This document shows positions 21,401 to 31,156 of a stretch of 64,000 nt of DNA, piece after piece. The position numbers were made by a program, and so were the translations under genes. Origin of the DNA: Lachancea dasiensis (lineage: Eukaryota; Ascomycota; Saccharomycetes; Saccharomycetales; Saccharomycetaceae); assembly GCA_900074725.1 (NCBI GenBank), contig LT598461.1, forward strand, positions 496,001 through 560,000, read 5' to 3'. The first letter of the stretch is position 1, and every line of letters starts with the position of its first letter. Under the pieces are notes generated by a model. That model was not told where the DNA came from and ran no database searches. It saw only the letters and a program-made list of their open reading frames with translations.

Positions 21401-23332
21401 ACTTGAACGCGCCAAATGAGACCAGACAAAGTGGGGAAAGTTTGGAGTTAGCTCGATCATTAACCCAAGACCAGCGTTGATAACTTTAAAATCTTTTGAA
21501 TGTAGGGCCAATTCAAATAACTTGAAAAGTGTTGACACAATGTCACCATTTTCCACATAGCCAGAGAGGTGCTGTAATATTTCTGTAGACCTCTCCAGGG
21601 GAACGTCAACACCTACCGCGCTGGCAATAAGATCAATTATAGCGATGGCGACTTCCGTCTTTTCAATCTTTACTTGATCTTCTTCGAATTGTGTATAAGT
21701 TTCACAGATGTTTTGTATAATTCGACCTAGCATGGACCAACCATTGTAGGAATGCATGAATATGACTGCATCCTCCGTAGAGGAGGAAGTAGGTATGACC
21801 TTACCCCTTGTACCTTCTGGTATGGGCATGAGAACATTTGGCCGGTATTCGAATGGCGGGCAAACAAGAAGTTCCTGCTTAAGTACAATGAGGTCACTAC
21901 TTTCGGTGAAAGGGCCATCGCTGTCGGCAAGGTCATATGAGAAGCTGGAAAGTGGAAGCTTAACCGTGTAAGTGTTCATGTTCTTCCACTCAAAGTTAGC
22001 AAATTCGGGATGTGCAGTGGTTAGATAAATCAAAGGAAGAAGGCCTTCTTTGACAAGGGGTATTTTGTTGCGGATTAAACTCAGCTTTTTCTCAACTTCA
22101 TCGTTTGTCAAGAACTTTTCCACGAAAGACTGCGGAACTCTTGTCAAAATATCCCTTACAGTCTTAGCTGTAGCTTTGGTCATGGTTACGAAATGCAATG
22201 CAACTCCAAGAAGAGAAGCTAAAACAGTAATCCATAGTTCGTCAAAATTGAGACAATGCGAATATTTCACAAATGATTCAAGAACGCCTATCTGTTCGGC
22301 CCTCTGTACGTAAATAGAAATCATCTGATTGATCGGAGTCTCACCGTATACTTTTTCGACAAACGAAGAGTTCTGTTCAGGAAATTCCTCGAATAAGTAA
22401 GCCTTCAATGAAGTGACAAATGACCAGTAGTATACTATCAGACCATTTTGTGAATGATCTAACAGTATATCATTGATGAGTTTGAAGCAGCCAACATCTT
22501 GGAAAAACGGGGCATCTGTATTGATTGAAAAAGAAGAAGCGTTCAAACCAAGCATCAGAACGGTGGTAATGGAGGTAAAAGCCTCTATTTGATCGAAATT
22601 CTCGGATGGAAAATTTTTAGTTTTGAAGCATGTTAGGTGATTAGTATCCTGCAGTAGTAAGAACCACTCAGTTATAACACCTACCGGTGTCTCGGTATTC
22701 ATTATTAGTAAGGACAAAAGTTTTAAAATGCTTCCGGCATATGCAATATCATAACAGTTTTTGATATCCTGTATTTCCTCGGACCAGAGACGGTCTGTTT
22801 GATCTAGTTTCGTAAAGTTTTTGGCTAGTTTTGATAAATTTTGCATCAAATGCAGGCAAAATGTTGTCTTTTCAGCGGCAATCGCGCTAATGAATTCTTT
22901 CCTTACATCTACTGTCTCATCTTCTGCGTTTAAGATGGCTAGCAGCGTTTCTACTACCCCATTGCGCTCTTGTAAAATGCGCTTAGCGTAGATTATCATT
23001 CGGTTGTTGCCCATATTATTTCGGGAGTGAGTTTGAGCCACCACTCGCAAACACTGCTGGTAGCTTATATTGAAGAATTTGGATAGTCTTATGGCATCCT
23101 TCCAATCTTCCCCAACGATTTCATAGCTGATCCCTCCGATCTTGAGCGGAGAGCTTTTTCCCGCAAGTTCCGGTCCCAACTCATTGAAAACACCAGGTTC
23201 AATTATGAGTTGACGGTTGGCCCGTAAAAACTGTGATACCAAGCCCTGTACTTCTATCACATCCTGTGAAGCACGTTCCGATGCCGTGATATACGTGCAA
23301 ACATTGCTAAAGCATAAATACGAAATGTCCAT
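18446..23332 (-). CDS. NUP188: Nuclear pore inner-ring nucleoporin Nup188
   Basis: Nup188 is a large alpha-solenoid scaffold nucleoporin of the inner ring and a partner of Nic96. The protein is 1628 residues from the ATG at 23332, against 1655 in S. cerevisiae. It is almost entirely helical and leucine-rich, without low-complexity FG repeats. The identification rests on the size, the solenoid composition and the position between MDM1 and CAC2 in the YML104-YML102 track; individual motifs are not diagnostic by eye. The frame stays open to a TTG at 23431, which I reject. It is the longest gene in the window. Confidence 0.88.
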   Translation of the reverse strand: MDISYLCFSNVCTYITASERASQDVIEVQGLVSQFLRANRQLIIEPGVFNELGPELAGKSSPLKIGGISYEIVGEDWKDAIRLSKFFNISYQQCLRVVAQTHSRNNMGNNRMIIYAKRILQERNGVVETLLAILNAEDETVDVRKEFISAIAAEKTTFCLHLMQNLSKLAKNFTKLDQTDRLWSEEIQDIKNCYDIAYAGSILKLLSLLIMNTETPVGVITEWFLLLQDTNHLTCFKTKNFPSENFDQIEAFTSITTVLMLGLNASSFSINTDAPFFQDVGCFKLINDILLDHSQNGLIVYYWSFVTSLKAYLFEEFPEQNSSFVEKVYGETPINQMISIYVQRAEQIGVLESFVKYSHCLNFDELWITVLASLLGVALHFVTMTKATAKTVRDILTRVPQSFVEKFLTNDEVEKKLSLIRNKIPLVKEGLLPLIYLTTAHPEFANFEWKNMNTYTVKLPLSSFSYDLADSDGPFTESSDLIVLKQELLVCPPFEYRPNVLMPIPEGTRGKVIPTSSSTEDAVIFMHSYNGWSMLGRIIQNICETYTQFEEDQVKIEKTEVAIAIIDLIASAVGVDVPLERSTEILQHLSGYVENGDIVSTLFKLFELALHSKDFKVINAGLGLMIELTPNFPHFVWSHLARSSLIDRNGKESLAVSVLDSMGRASADFESTLLLIKLTNCLISESLSIEETFPERMKKEIFGKLMTHMVRIYEGFQFQSYSYQRQRLEIGQLLTSLFTKVLYAVYGVDPSSPPERKVTKVLAESAQVIIDAFLNSSRLDSRTVNSLITILISINTDGALARNSLPFASLYSQLIEQSFDLANLLISVRSLLKNPPSALERCIYSSSANLVNIYACYWDQCVHVTRLLTHLVRAPWKMEPPSLLSYLGQDNSRLLLNCVAYDLKGPLINSNLAKSLYSFFSSIMEGKQDGLAILFLTGKLVCTTEKAKNAEGEVLPSNSLLRILKDNSLKLDKLSEAVSSQLLDAIAYAFNTWTAATGYENDSKLITILVKRLESFGTLSLNDDKETDKSKENVVQLSNQYRVLSRVAEILALALFTSTADNELLMTVLNKPNLAVMVKKIFHIDGYDKQLQRSLQVKFKAYWPELDLSMFTSSLLLRSSRSFQSSFFDIPLMDQFFGSDERWVGSHNTPGFRNEVMSASSSLHFITYQISACKSWGALLTSFIRRTPTPLNDTYLEIAHELLEPDSLIGIDASIFRDVYLTKIELAFYILYSCLQTNRKIPDDKLKGLLFCAAGMMKSKEVNYLNSVAQPFKYSYYRPLIRIVIIICSLVKDGKLFAESVSNCLLEFFELTFGHGVNLIMSNILSEINQSVSHGKKPVIPNLADKIQDLLLLLSLFTKVKNLHPPSDFELILASSINEVGTIKAILNVYSSSHLLNIEEEPVLCDLSLTFLTELCSVGSVAERLLGNDLFSVILESPISVAIQQGKVTADIQPKLHALWSDGLLTIMLQLLSRFGKKVLPECCLFLSYFYTQVSYSISQWSDSSLSVSKAAVKETSQLITMQGILNTLDYQNYLTDSNIRTKAVSGEVVYELFPGLDTDTERKELSYSFKHLLTHPKYLNSRIVATTLEEQRILEDDDARANYVKAITISLKNLNQSLSSPLHETIL

Positions 23333-23662
23333 CCCAAGAATGGAAATACACTTTCTTAGAACAATTGATGTAGATTTTTCGAGACTCGAGATGACCACGA
23401 GTAATCGGTCTACACACGGCTTTGGCTTCAAGAGTCCTCGTTTTCCGCTTCCAGGCCAATACCTAACTTACTTAAAATTTTGACCCACATTACATGTCAT
23501 TTACGTCTGTAGTGACCTACCAGGATCAACGGTTGTAAGCAGTAATGATTGGCTTATTGATCATACAGATCGATGCCATTCTGTCTCAAAAAGTTCATAC
23601 TGATTGCCTCACAAGTTCTGTGTTGAATACTTAGGTTAGAGGTACTTTGCGAAGCTCAGCAC
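23333..23662. other. NUP188 upstream region
   Basis: 330 bases between the NUP188 start and the PPA2 stop (both minus strand), expected to hold the NUP188 promoter and PPA2 3' signals. No other feature was recognised. Confidence 0.4.
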
Positions 23663-24565
23663 TTAATTTTCTTTTAGGTAATGCCATCTTCCAACTTCTG
23701 GTGGAATGGGAGCGTCGGGTAGCTCGTTAGGGTGAAACACTACCCCACCACCAGCTCTTTGGCGCTGTGGTAATTTCTTATCGGTCAAATCTTCTTCAAG
23801 GAGTTTGACCCAGGAAGCATGGCATTCTTCAATCACCTCTAAGGTCTCTTGCACACTTTTGTATTGACCGTTAAACGCGAATTCATTGGCAGGTCTACCG
23901 GTAGGTATTTTATAATTGCGAAACCAGCTACGAGTGGACCCCAGAAGTTTGGGAAAATATGTTTCGACATCGTTCAGATTTCCCACTTTTGTGGCTAGGG
24001 GATCGTTAACATCTATGACCAGCACTTTCCAGTCCAGTTCTCCTTGATCAATAAGCGCCAATGAGCCTAGAACCTTGACTTTTTTTATGTCTCCCATGGA
24101 AAGCACAGCGGAACCAATCTCGCAGCAGTCCAAAGGATCGTTGTCGCCCTTGATTCCAGTAACGCCCTCATGGGCACTCACGACGGTCGGGTCTTCCCAA
24201 GTCTGTGGAATCGCGCCATAATTATGTATGAAACCATGAGCGGGGAATACGTTGTCTACAAAGCGTACTTTCCCGTTCTTGTTGTCCTGTACTATAGGGT
24301 TGAAAGCCCGATCCCTCGAAATCTCGAATTTGGCATTCGACCAACGAGGTACTTCTACAACCATGTTGACAGTGTGCTTTTTATGATCGATATCTATCGG
24401 AATGTCATGAAAGTATGAACCTACCTCGCCATTAGGTAGTTTTAAATATTGTGCGTATTCTGAAGTGAACTTGCTGCCTTGTACAACTTTGCCGTAGAAA
24501 GGGGTTTCGAGATGAGACTTGGTCATTAATAGTCTTTTCATCACTGAATTGAGACCTCTAATCAT
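23663..24565 (-). CDS. PPA2: Mitochondrial inorganic pyrophosphatase Ppa2
   Basis: Hydrolyses pyrophosphate in the mitochondrial matrix. The 300-residue protein is a family I soluble pyrophosphatase with the signature DNDPLDC at residues 141-147 and the conserved metal-binding segment WKVLVIDVNDPLA. EVPRWSNAKFEISRD, NYGAIPQTWEDP and WFRNYKIPTGRPANEF also match. The N-terminus (MIRGLNSVMKRLLMTK) is basic, lacks acidic residues and looks like a mitochondrial presequence. That, with the position next to RSN1 (YMR267W-YMR266W), separates it from cytosolic Ipp1. The ATG at 24565 is the first in frame. Confidence 0.95.
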   Translation of the reverse strand: MIRGLNSVMKRLLMTKSHLETPFYGKVVQGSKFTSEYAQYLKLPNGEVGSYFHDIPIDIDHKKHTVNMVVEVPRWSNAKFEISRDRAFNPIVQDNKNGKVRFVDNVFPAHGFIHNYGAIPQTWEDPTVVSAHEGVTGIKGDNDPLDCCEIGSAVLSMGDIKKVKVLGSLALIDQGELDWKVLVIDVNDPLATKVGNLNDVETYFPKLLGSTRSWFRNYKIPTGRPANEFAFNGQYKSVQETLEVIEECHASWVKLLEEDLTDKKLPQRQRAGGGVVFHPNELPDAPIPPEVGRWHYLKEN

Positions 24566-24754
24566 AACGTCAGTACTGCTAACTTGGAGCTTTGGCGATT
24601 TCTTTGCATTTCTCAGAGTAACTAATATATAACAGAACTTTCAACTAATAATGTGGCTAAATGAAAAAAGGTCGATGTACTAGTGGGTGGAAATTATTGA
24701 GTATCTATCTATATACATTACATTACTTGGATTAAAATTAGAATTGGATTGACT

Positions 24755-27442
24755 TCACATGTCCTCGTCCTCTTCATTAAACGGATTGTATTTATCATCA
24801 GACTTCTCATTGGATGGGGGACCTGTTTCCCAAAAGATCCTACCTCTTTCATCGATAACGGCACCGCTGTCGCTCGCTTCAGTAATGTGCGAGAGGTTAA
24901 CCAGTTCTACGGTTGAGAAGCCGTACGGATCGCGAGGGAGCCAAATGCTGGGACACTTGGCGCTTACAGCAGGGTAGTCGTACGCATGTTTCGCGTTTGT
25001 TGGAGGGACCTCTGGAGTTGGGTCAGGGAGGTTATAAATATCTGGTAAAACAGACTTAACCGCGTTATAGGACAGGAAAATATGAGGTTGGAAGTAACGC
25101 TTCCAGAAGGGTGTAGCCGATAGCACCGTACCGTCACCATCTGCTAAAAGTGGTGTTGTTACTACACTATTCTCATTGTCGAATCCGACGGTGCCATTAA
25201 TATCAATTGTGTTTTCACTTCTCACGCTTGCCGTCTTTTGATCAATTAGAGGTGAGTGTCTGGCTTGATACTTCCTGATAGGGAAATGGGGTAATTCCTG
25301 AACATCTTGGTCCTTTGGTTTCGGGTGGTCACGAGTGTTGAAAGAGGGTGTATTAGAAACACCATCCAGTGGCATCATTGCGTCAACAGGAACGTATTTC
25401 ATAAGTCTGTCAAACGAGGAGTTGAAGTTCAAATGTATGAACGTTGTGACACCCAAGCTTAAGGCTTGTAGCACAATTGGTCCCCAGCCCTTTCCGACGA
25501 CAAACAAGCCCAGTAGACACACTTGCCCAATGTACATTCCAACAAAAGTCTGGAACAGGGCTCTGGGATAGTGTGCACCCTTGGCGTCTGGCGATTCCTT
25601 GAAAACGTAGGTCAGGTTGTACAAATAGGCAACGTATAGTAGGAAAAATGAAACCGCTCCAAACAGCAGGATGATAGGGGCAATGATGGCGTAAGAGAAG
25701 ATGATAATTGTCAAAGTGTTATAGACGGGGAAAGTGGTTCCCCATGCCATGGAGCCCAAATTTGTGAAACGGGTCCACTTCTTCCTTGGAGTGCTATCAA
25801 ACAGGAAGCTCATGATGTAAAATAGAATCAAAGTCACTAGTTGCAATAGAGCTCCTGAAGAAATGGATAAACCTTGTAATAGAATGTAGGAGATAAAGAA
25901 GTTGGAAACTTTAGGAAGATTTTGGGCAAGTAAACTCATGGCGGAAGTAGGCTTGTTGATAATCGCAGGGACCACCACAGTGGCCGAAGAAGCGATTGTT
26001 GTAACCAAAAAAGTTTGGACGACTTGAAACCCAAAGTAGGACTGCTGAGTGAAATATTCAACGGCTTGCAACGAAGGACTGCCCGCTAGCCATGCCATCC
26101 TACGGATGAAGATAGGCAGGAGCATCATCAAAACAGCTAGACCGATAATAGGGGCCAAAGAAGTTAGAATACCCAGTAGCTGGTCGGGGAGATTATTGAT
26201 AAAGCCCAACCAAGGAACTTTCTCTGTCAAATAAGATATTTGGGATATAGAACCAACAAAGGCCACGGGAAATGTCCATAATAGAACAAGCGCAACGATA
26301 GCAGCCACTGCGGCATATTTTCTTACAGCCCTTTCAAACCAAAACATTCTTAAATTTGACCAAATCACATCCTTTGGAGCGATCCCGATGTGCGCAGGGA
26401 CCATTGCCAACGGTTCGTGATGAATAATAGTTTGAGCAGCCACTTGCGCAGCATACTGAGACTCAAATTCCACGAATACTGAATTGAATGGAGAAGCTTC
26501 CGCCTGCTTCTTTTGTAACTCCTCTACCTCGGCATTCAATTTGGGCAACTCCTGAGAAATGTAATCGATTGTGTCGACTTTCTTGCCCACAAGGAATTTC
26601 AAGCGGTGTTGTGGTCTCTGTTTTAAAGGAACATAGTCGCCAATGTTAGTTGTAGGAACGAACGATGGATCTTTTTTCTTGAGCTTGGCAATCGCCTTGA
26701 CAGCCTTAGACAATAACTTGGTCTCCGCATTCTCAAGTTGAACAGCCATTTTGTCCCGCTTTGCGACCTGTTTGCCAAGTCCGTTAGCAGCCCGAGCGAT
26801 CCAGACGTTCTTTACACCATGAAACAATTTGGAGAATTCATTCTCACTTAAAAACTGCTTGGGCACAGTCTGAAATAAAACAGTCCGGGAGGAAAGCTTT
26901 TTGGCGTACCTGGGGGAGGCCATTACTACCTGCCTGAGTGATGTGTAGTACACCAATTCACGGTAAATAACAAACAAGAATCCCCAGTAAAAAACCCACC
27001 CGACAAATACGTGGGCGTAGTAGCGGCCCTTTTTGTCCACGTTTGTGTATGCTAACATATCCAATCCCTTCTTAAGAACACCATTGGCCGCATTTATGGG
27101 AAGTAAGATAGGCAGCACGTAAAGCGAAGAAACGGCAAGGAAACAAGCCATTATGAACAAGTAACGGATAAAAAAATAGCCATCGAGACCGGCTTGCTGA
27201 ATAATGAAGTTATCTGATTTCTTCAACAGGGGCATAAACCACTGCCAGATACCGCGAGGCAGCGGATCGGGCCGTTTTTCATCATTGATAAGGTCAAACG
27301 ACGACTTGGGCTCATATATTCTTTTGAGCTTCAAACGTTGAAGCAAGAATATGAGCACAAACACCAGGAAAACAATACCGTTGGCAATTATGGCTGTGAC
27401 CACCTGCTGGGTGCCCATAGCCTTGTCACTAGATTTGGCCAT
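24755..27442 (-). CDS. RSN1: Rsn1-like OSCA/TMEM63 (DUF221) membrane protein
   Basis: An 895-residue multi-spanning protein of the OSCA/TMEM63 family, which includes osmo- and mechanosensitive channels and yeast Csc1. S. cerevisiae Rsn1 (953) was found as a suppressor of exocyst sro7 defects and has no settled activity. There is an N-terminal membrane segment (NGIVFLVFVLIFLL), further segments around 80-170, a cytosolic RRM-like insert (about 180-340, with VFVEFESQYAAQVAAQTI), and then a bundle of about eight hydrophobic segments from 365 to 690. A long hydrophilic C-terminal tail ends in an acidic DEEDEDM. The ATG at 27442 is the first in frame. Order and strand agree with YMR266W. Confidence 0.93.
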   Translation of the reverse strand: MAKSSDKAMGTQQVVTAIIANGIVFLVFVLIFLLQRLKLKRIYEPKSSFDLINDEKRPDPLPRGIWQWFMPLLKKSDNFIIQQAGLDGYFFIRYLFIMACFLAVSSLYVLPILLPINAANGVLKKGLDMLAYTNVDKKGRYYAHVFVGWVFYWGFLFVIYRELVYYTSLRQVVMASPRYAKKLSSRTVLFQTVPKQFLSENEFSKLFHGVKNVWIARAANGLGKQVAKRDKMAVQLENAETKLLSKAVKAIAKLKKKDPSFVPTTNIGDYVPLKQRPQHRLKFLVGKKVDTIDYISQELPKLNAEVEELQKKQAEASPFNSVFVEFESQYAAQVAAQTIIHHEPLAMVPAHIGIAPKDVIWSNLRMFWFERAVRKYAAVAAIVALVLLWTFPVAFVGSISQISYLTEKVPWLGFINNLPDQLLGILTSLAPIIGLAVLMMLLPIFIRRMAWLAGSPSLQAVEYFTQQSYFGFQVVQTFLVTTIASSATVVVPAIINKPTSAMSLLAQNLPKVSNFFISYILLQGLSISSGALLQLVTLILFYIMSFLFDSTPRKKWTRFTNLGSMAWGTTFPVYNTLTIIIFSYAIIAPIILLFGAVSFFLLYVAYLYNLTYVFKESPDAKGAHYPRALFQTFVGMYIGQVCLLGLFVVGKGWGPIVLQALSLGVTTFIHLNFNSSFDRLMKYVPVDAMMPLDGVSNTPSFNTRDHPKPKDQDVQELPHFPIRKYQARHSPLIDQKTASVRSENTIDINGTVGFDNENSVVTTPLLADGDGTVLSATPFWKRYFQPHIFLSYNAVKSVLPDIYNLPDPTPEVPPTNAKHAYDYPAVSAKCPSIWLPRDPYGFSTVELVNLSHITEASDSGAVIDERGRIFWETGPPSNEKSDDKYNPFNEEDEDM

Positions 27443-28168
27443 CTTGACTCACACAAAAATACGACAAGCTGAAGGAAGGCCCGGAACGGCAATTGATGTG
27501 AAATGCAAAGGACCGAAAATATGGGGCTCTATCGGTACCGGGATAAGCAGCTCGGGCTTTTACTTGAAAAGAATCACCTTTAGTTATTGGCACGAGTGTG
27601 AGAGTCCAAACAAATCAGCAATAGCCATCGCAGGTTGATTTATTTATCTTTTTGTGCTAGATTTTCAGCCCTGTCCTAAAATTTCTTTTTTTTCTCTAGG
27701 GCCTGCGAACATGCAAGGAATTCAGATAACGGCCCATGGCTTGCTTGGCAAATTTCAACGGGGAATGGGCTGCTAAAGCCTTACCTTTTGCCAGGTGTTG
27801 ATCGGCGTGCTTGGCGCGATGCATGCTAACGACATCATTTCGAAAATCCCATGGCTGGGTGGCTCGGGTTCCACGAAAGTATTGAAAATTCCTGTGCACT
27901 GTTTTCTTACTGGCCGGTGAATGACTGTTGCCTGTCTGCACAGTTACCAACGGTTAGAAACATTTTCTGCGGCCAGCCTTCCAGATATGCATAGTATCGT
28001 CGCACCGAATTAACATTCTGGGTCCGTGGGTCCATGTTCAGTGGTCGCTTGCGAAACGGGATGTAGGCGCGCAACAGAACAATTGAGCGCGGAAGTTGAG
28101 GCGTGTGTGAAGTGGTTGTTGATAGTAACTCGATCTGAGTCGAGGTTGTCGTCGCATGCGCGACTAAA

Positions 28169-28174
28169 CACGTG
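28169..28174. promoter_or_regulatory. CACGTG E-box overlapping hairpin 1
   Basis: A CACGTG hexamer, partly inside the left arm of the 28171-28194 inverted repeat. It is a possible Cbf1/Pho4 site, about 730 bases upstream of RSN1. Confidence 0.3.
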
Positions 28175-28194
28175 CAGATTGTGAAATCTGCACG
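28171..28194. repeat. Perfect 10-bp inverted repeat (hairpin 1)
   Basis: CGTGCAGATT and its exact reverse complement AATCTGCACG are separated by GTGA, giving a 10-bp stem with a tetraloop. No T-run follows, so it does not look like a Pol III or bacterial-type terminator. Confidence 0.8.
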
Positions 28195-28210
28195 GGCACT
28201 CATGATTCGC

Positions 28211-28228
28211 GACCAACCGTGGTTGGTC
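28211..28228. repeat. Perfect 8-bp inverted repeat (hairpin 2)
   Basis: GACCAACC and GGTTGGTC are separated by GT, a near-perfect palindrome 16 bases after hairpin 1. It could be a dimeric protein site or part of a structured RNA. Confidence 0.75.
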
Positions 28229-29068
28229 ACACTGATCCTTGCCCCGCCGCAGATCAACATCTTGAGAAGAATAGGTTCACCACTGCCTGTGAGTAAGCAA
28301 ACTGCCTTTGGCTCATATACGAGCTTCAAATACCTCGCCTCATGTGTCTATGTGCCTGGGTATTTCGGGGGAACTCATGCAGGTCAGCCATATAATCGAT
28401 CTTTGGTTTCTCAGGCTCATCGACACCGTCAAGCAAGTTCTCCGTCGCAACAAAAGCCCAGGTATCTTCCACAAGTACTTGCCACCAAGCCTGCTATCAA
28501 TCCACATTAGGTGAGATTGAACTTCACGTCTACAGCCATAGTCCGAATTGACAAATTGATGCCAAGAGCTTTGGTAAATGACTATAGCTAACGTCATTCG
28601 GCCGTATGCTTCTCATTGAGATTGTTGTTCATGTTCATCGTCAAAAGCCCTATCGTAACACTGAGTTTACCGACTTCCGCGGCTAAAGTTGTTCAAACGA
28701 TTGGTCTGGTGGATCATACCTTGTTAACGAATGTCCTACCTTTCATTTTCGAGAGTTCGACTCTCACCGGTAGAGTGGATGTGAGTGTCTTCATTTGAAG
28801 TCGGCTCTTGTTGGCGGTTAATTGGTCTTATCACATAGGTGTTTGAAGCTGAAGATCAATCTTCATAACTGGAGACATTTTAGTTCCTGTCAGCCCTAGC
28901 TGGAGAGCTATGGAGCCGCCCCATTTGCCAATTAATGATGCACTGACTCAAGTGGAAACCTTGGGTATGTAAATGCGTTCTTTTCATTTTTGTAAAAACG
29001 ACTATAGAGGGGAACAAAACAAGATGTCACAATCAAGATGATAAAACTCTCATCCGACTTAAAAGTGT

Positions 29069-29314
29069 TCACTCGTAGCTTAGCGTCACCGTTGCGATAC
29101 TTTTCGGTTCTTCCGCGATTTTGTATCTTCCCGTTATTTTAGATAATTTGGAAGTGTCAAGAATATTAACAACTGATGTATTGGCATCAGTACAGAGTTT
29201 GGTTTGGTTGAAAGGGTGAAGGTATAAGGCTCTGGTTTCACCCTCTAGCACTAGGTTGAAGTTCTCCGGAAATTTATGTTCAGGAGCCGCGCTTTGGTTA
29301 AAGGCATTGGACAT
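29069..29314 (-). CDS. Possible small gene of unknown function (81 residues)
   Basis: An ATG-to-TGA frame of 81 codons with an ordinary amino acid mix, including EHKFPENFNLVLEGETRALY and LDTSKLSKITGRYKIAEEP. I do not recognise it. It stands isolated in an otherwise empty 2 kb gap between RSN1 and the YMR265C orthologue, and no competing frame covers it. Its codon choice looks like that of neighbouring genes. It could also be one exon of something larger or chance. No S. cerevisiae gene that I know lies at this point. Confidence 0.4.
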   Translation of the reverse strand: MSNAFNQSAAPEHKFPENFNLVLEGETRALYLHPFNQTKLCTDANTSVVNILDTSKLSKITGRYKIAEEPKSIATVTLSYE

Positions 29315-29523
29315 CGTTATATGGCGAGTAGTTAGAAAATGGTAGTCTATGGTGGATGATTATCGCTTGAGTGTGTTCAGTATCTCATCAATGACGCTCT
29401 CGTCTGACTTATGTTGGGCTAGTACCGCAGCCGTGTGTAGTGCCACATCATCTTAAAATAGGCCTCAGTGATGCCATATAGATCACAACATAAGCATTCC
29501 TGTCTGTGATGTACTGATTGCTC

Positions 29524-30945
29524 ATGCCTCAAGATAATCGTGGCCCGAGTAATTGTATCGGAACGCACTCTCCATTAGACAAATGGAATAGCTGTAGTTC
29601 GCACCTGAATGCTCCTGAGCGTCTCCCGAAACAGCACATTCGCAGTATCCACATCTATGATTTCGATAACACACTATTCAAATCCCCGGCTCCAAATCCA
29701 AATCTATTATCTTCCTTCTTGACTAATTTATTGACTGACCCTCAGCGACTCAGCAATGGCGGCTGGTGGAGTGAACCGCGTTTCCTGGAAGAACTTGTAG
29801 ATGAATGGATCGCGCTGAGGTCATCCACGTCGAATGTCGTGGAGCAGGAAGGAATAGATGATGGCTACTGGAACAGAGACATTGTTGAGCTATGCAGACT
29901 GTCTCATAAAGATCCCCATACATTATCAATTTTGATGACGGGTCGCAAAGAGGCCCATTTCGAGCCTACGTTTAAGAAGGTGTTGGATCAGCCGATTTTT
30001 GGTTCTGACAAACTTCACTTCAACGCAGTATGTTTAAAAAAAGATGGTTTTAAGACCACTATGCTCTATAAGACTGCATGTCTCACGGATCTTTTGGTCC
30101 ATTACGACCGGTGTGACGCCATCACCATCTATGATGACCGGCCCCGACAATTGCATGGATTTAGACAATTTTTGAACGAATTTGTGGAAGCTATGCGTCC
30201 GTCCTTGCAGTTCAACTTGGTACACGTTCCTGGGATTATCAAATTCCTCAAGCCGTCGAAAGAAAGACACATTATTACAGAGATATTCAAAGAGCACAAT
30301 GACGCGGTTAGCAACGCTATATTTCAGCCATCTACTATAAAAGAACAGCATTTTTATATGGGAAAAATGTTTATCAAGGAAAAGCGCCTGTGCGCCGCCT
30401 ATGTGTTGACTACCGCGTCACGGCAAGAGCTGGCAAAGTACTTCGTCAGCGAAATGGGCCATCTGATCGATTCTAATGGCACTCGAATAGCTGCCAGATC
30501 AATACCATGTACCCAGTATGGTACAATTACGACGCGCAAAATTGCCACTATGATCATTAGTGGCTGTCGAACCGAACCTACGGAGGAAATTATCGAAAAA
30601 ATTATGCAGGCCATGAATAGCGGCGTGGAGAAGTCTCGAATACGCTTTCGCATAAGTCGTTTCGGGATTTCGTCCAGTGGAGATTGCGTTTGTGATTTGG
30701 AACCCGAGGATGAAAAACGCTACACCTACACCGAGTTTGCCACACTCCGCTTGCTAGTTGCTACGGCAGGTCGTCAACAAGACATCGATACAACCTCCAA
30801 TTTATATGTTGACGAACTTTTTGAGTGGAGATCCGTAGAGGAGCCTGCACCCATAATTGAGACGGATTTTGGATATGTCTATGCCCTCACCGCTATCATG
30901 GCCAAGAAAGCTAAAAAGTCAAGAAGAACTCGACCTCAGTCTTGA
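29524..30945 (+). CDS. YMR265C: YMR265C orthologue, HAD-like RNA-repair-type protein
   Basis: A 473-residue protein placed exactly as S. cerevisiae YMR265C (461), between RSN1 and CUE1. The N-terminal half has a HAD-like phosphatase pattern: SIHIYDFDNTLFKSP, with the DxD pair at residues 46 and 48, then LSILMTGRKEAHFEP, and the acidic IYDDRPRQLHGF. This corresponds to the 'Swiss Army Knife RNA repair-like HAD' domain. The C-terminal half (about 265-440) is less familiar and ends in a basic KKAKKSRRTRPQS. The frame is open to a TTG at 29518; the ATG two codons later is taken as the start. The activity is unproven. Confidence 0.88.
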   Translation: MPQDNRGPSNCIGTHSPLDKWNSCSSHLNAPERLPKQHIRSIHIYDFDNTLFKSPAPNPNLLSSFLTNLLTDPQRLSNGGWWSEPRFLEELVDEWIALRSSTSNVVEQEGIDDGYWNRDIVELCRLSHKDPHTLSILMTGRKEAHFEPTFKKVLDQPIFGSDKLHFNAVCLKKDGFKTTMLYKTACLTDLLVHYDRCDAITIYDDRPRQLHGFRQFLNEFVEAMRPSLQFNLVHVPGIIKFLKPSKERHIITEIFKEHNDAVSNAIFQPSTIKEQHFYMGKMFIKEKRLCAAYVLTTASRQELAKYFVSEMGHLIDSNGTRIAARSIPCTQYGTITTRKIATMIISGCRTEPTEEIIEKIMQAMNSGVEKSRIRFRISRFGISSSGDCVCDLEPEDEKRYTYTEFATLRLLVATAGRQQDIDTTSNLYVDELFEWRSVEEPAPIIETDFGYVYALTAIMAKKAKKSRRTRPQS

Positions 30946-31156
30946 TCCAGTATCGATGATTTCATCATAGAAATTGCATACCACTAAACCCATCTTTGTA
31001 TCATTATCAATCATTCATTCATATGGTGTAGCTGGTTTAACTTTATATATTGATGATCAGATTGTCAATTGATTGTATACTTGGCTTGGAAAATTGTCAT
31101 AAAGATCGAGTTCATCTTTACGCGAACAGCAACAGTTAGCGCATACATCAAACCCA

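Larger units (their letters stand above)
27443..29068. other. Long gene-poor gap upstream of RSN1
   Basis: About 1.6 kb with no convincing protein gene; open frames at 27696-28798 on both strands overlap one another and look random. It contains two perfect hairpins and a CACGTG near 28170. Near 28753 there is a T-arm-like GTTCGACTCTC string, but no matching acceptor or anticodon arms, so no tRNA is called. Confidence 0.5.

Noticed and set aside
28681-28780. tRNA-like segment with GTTCGACTCTC
   Set aside because: The T-stem has a mismatch, no complementary 5' acceptor strand exists, and no anticodon stem can be drawn.
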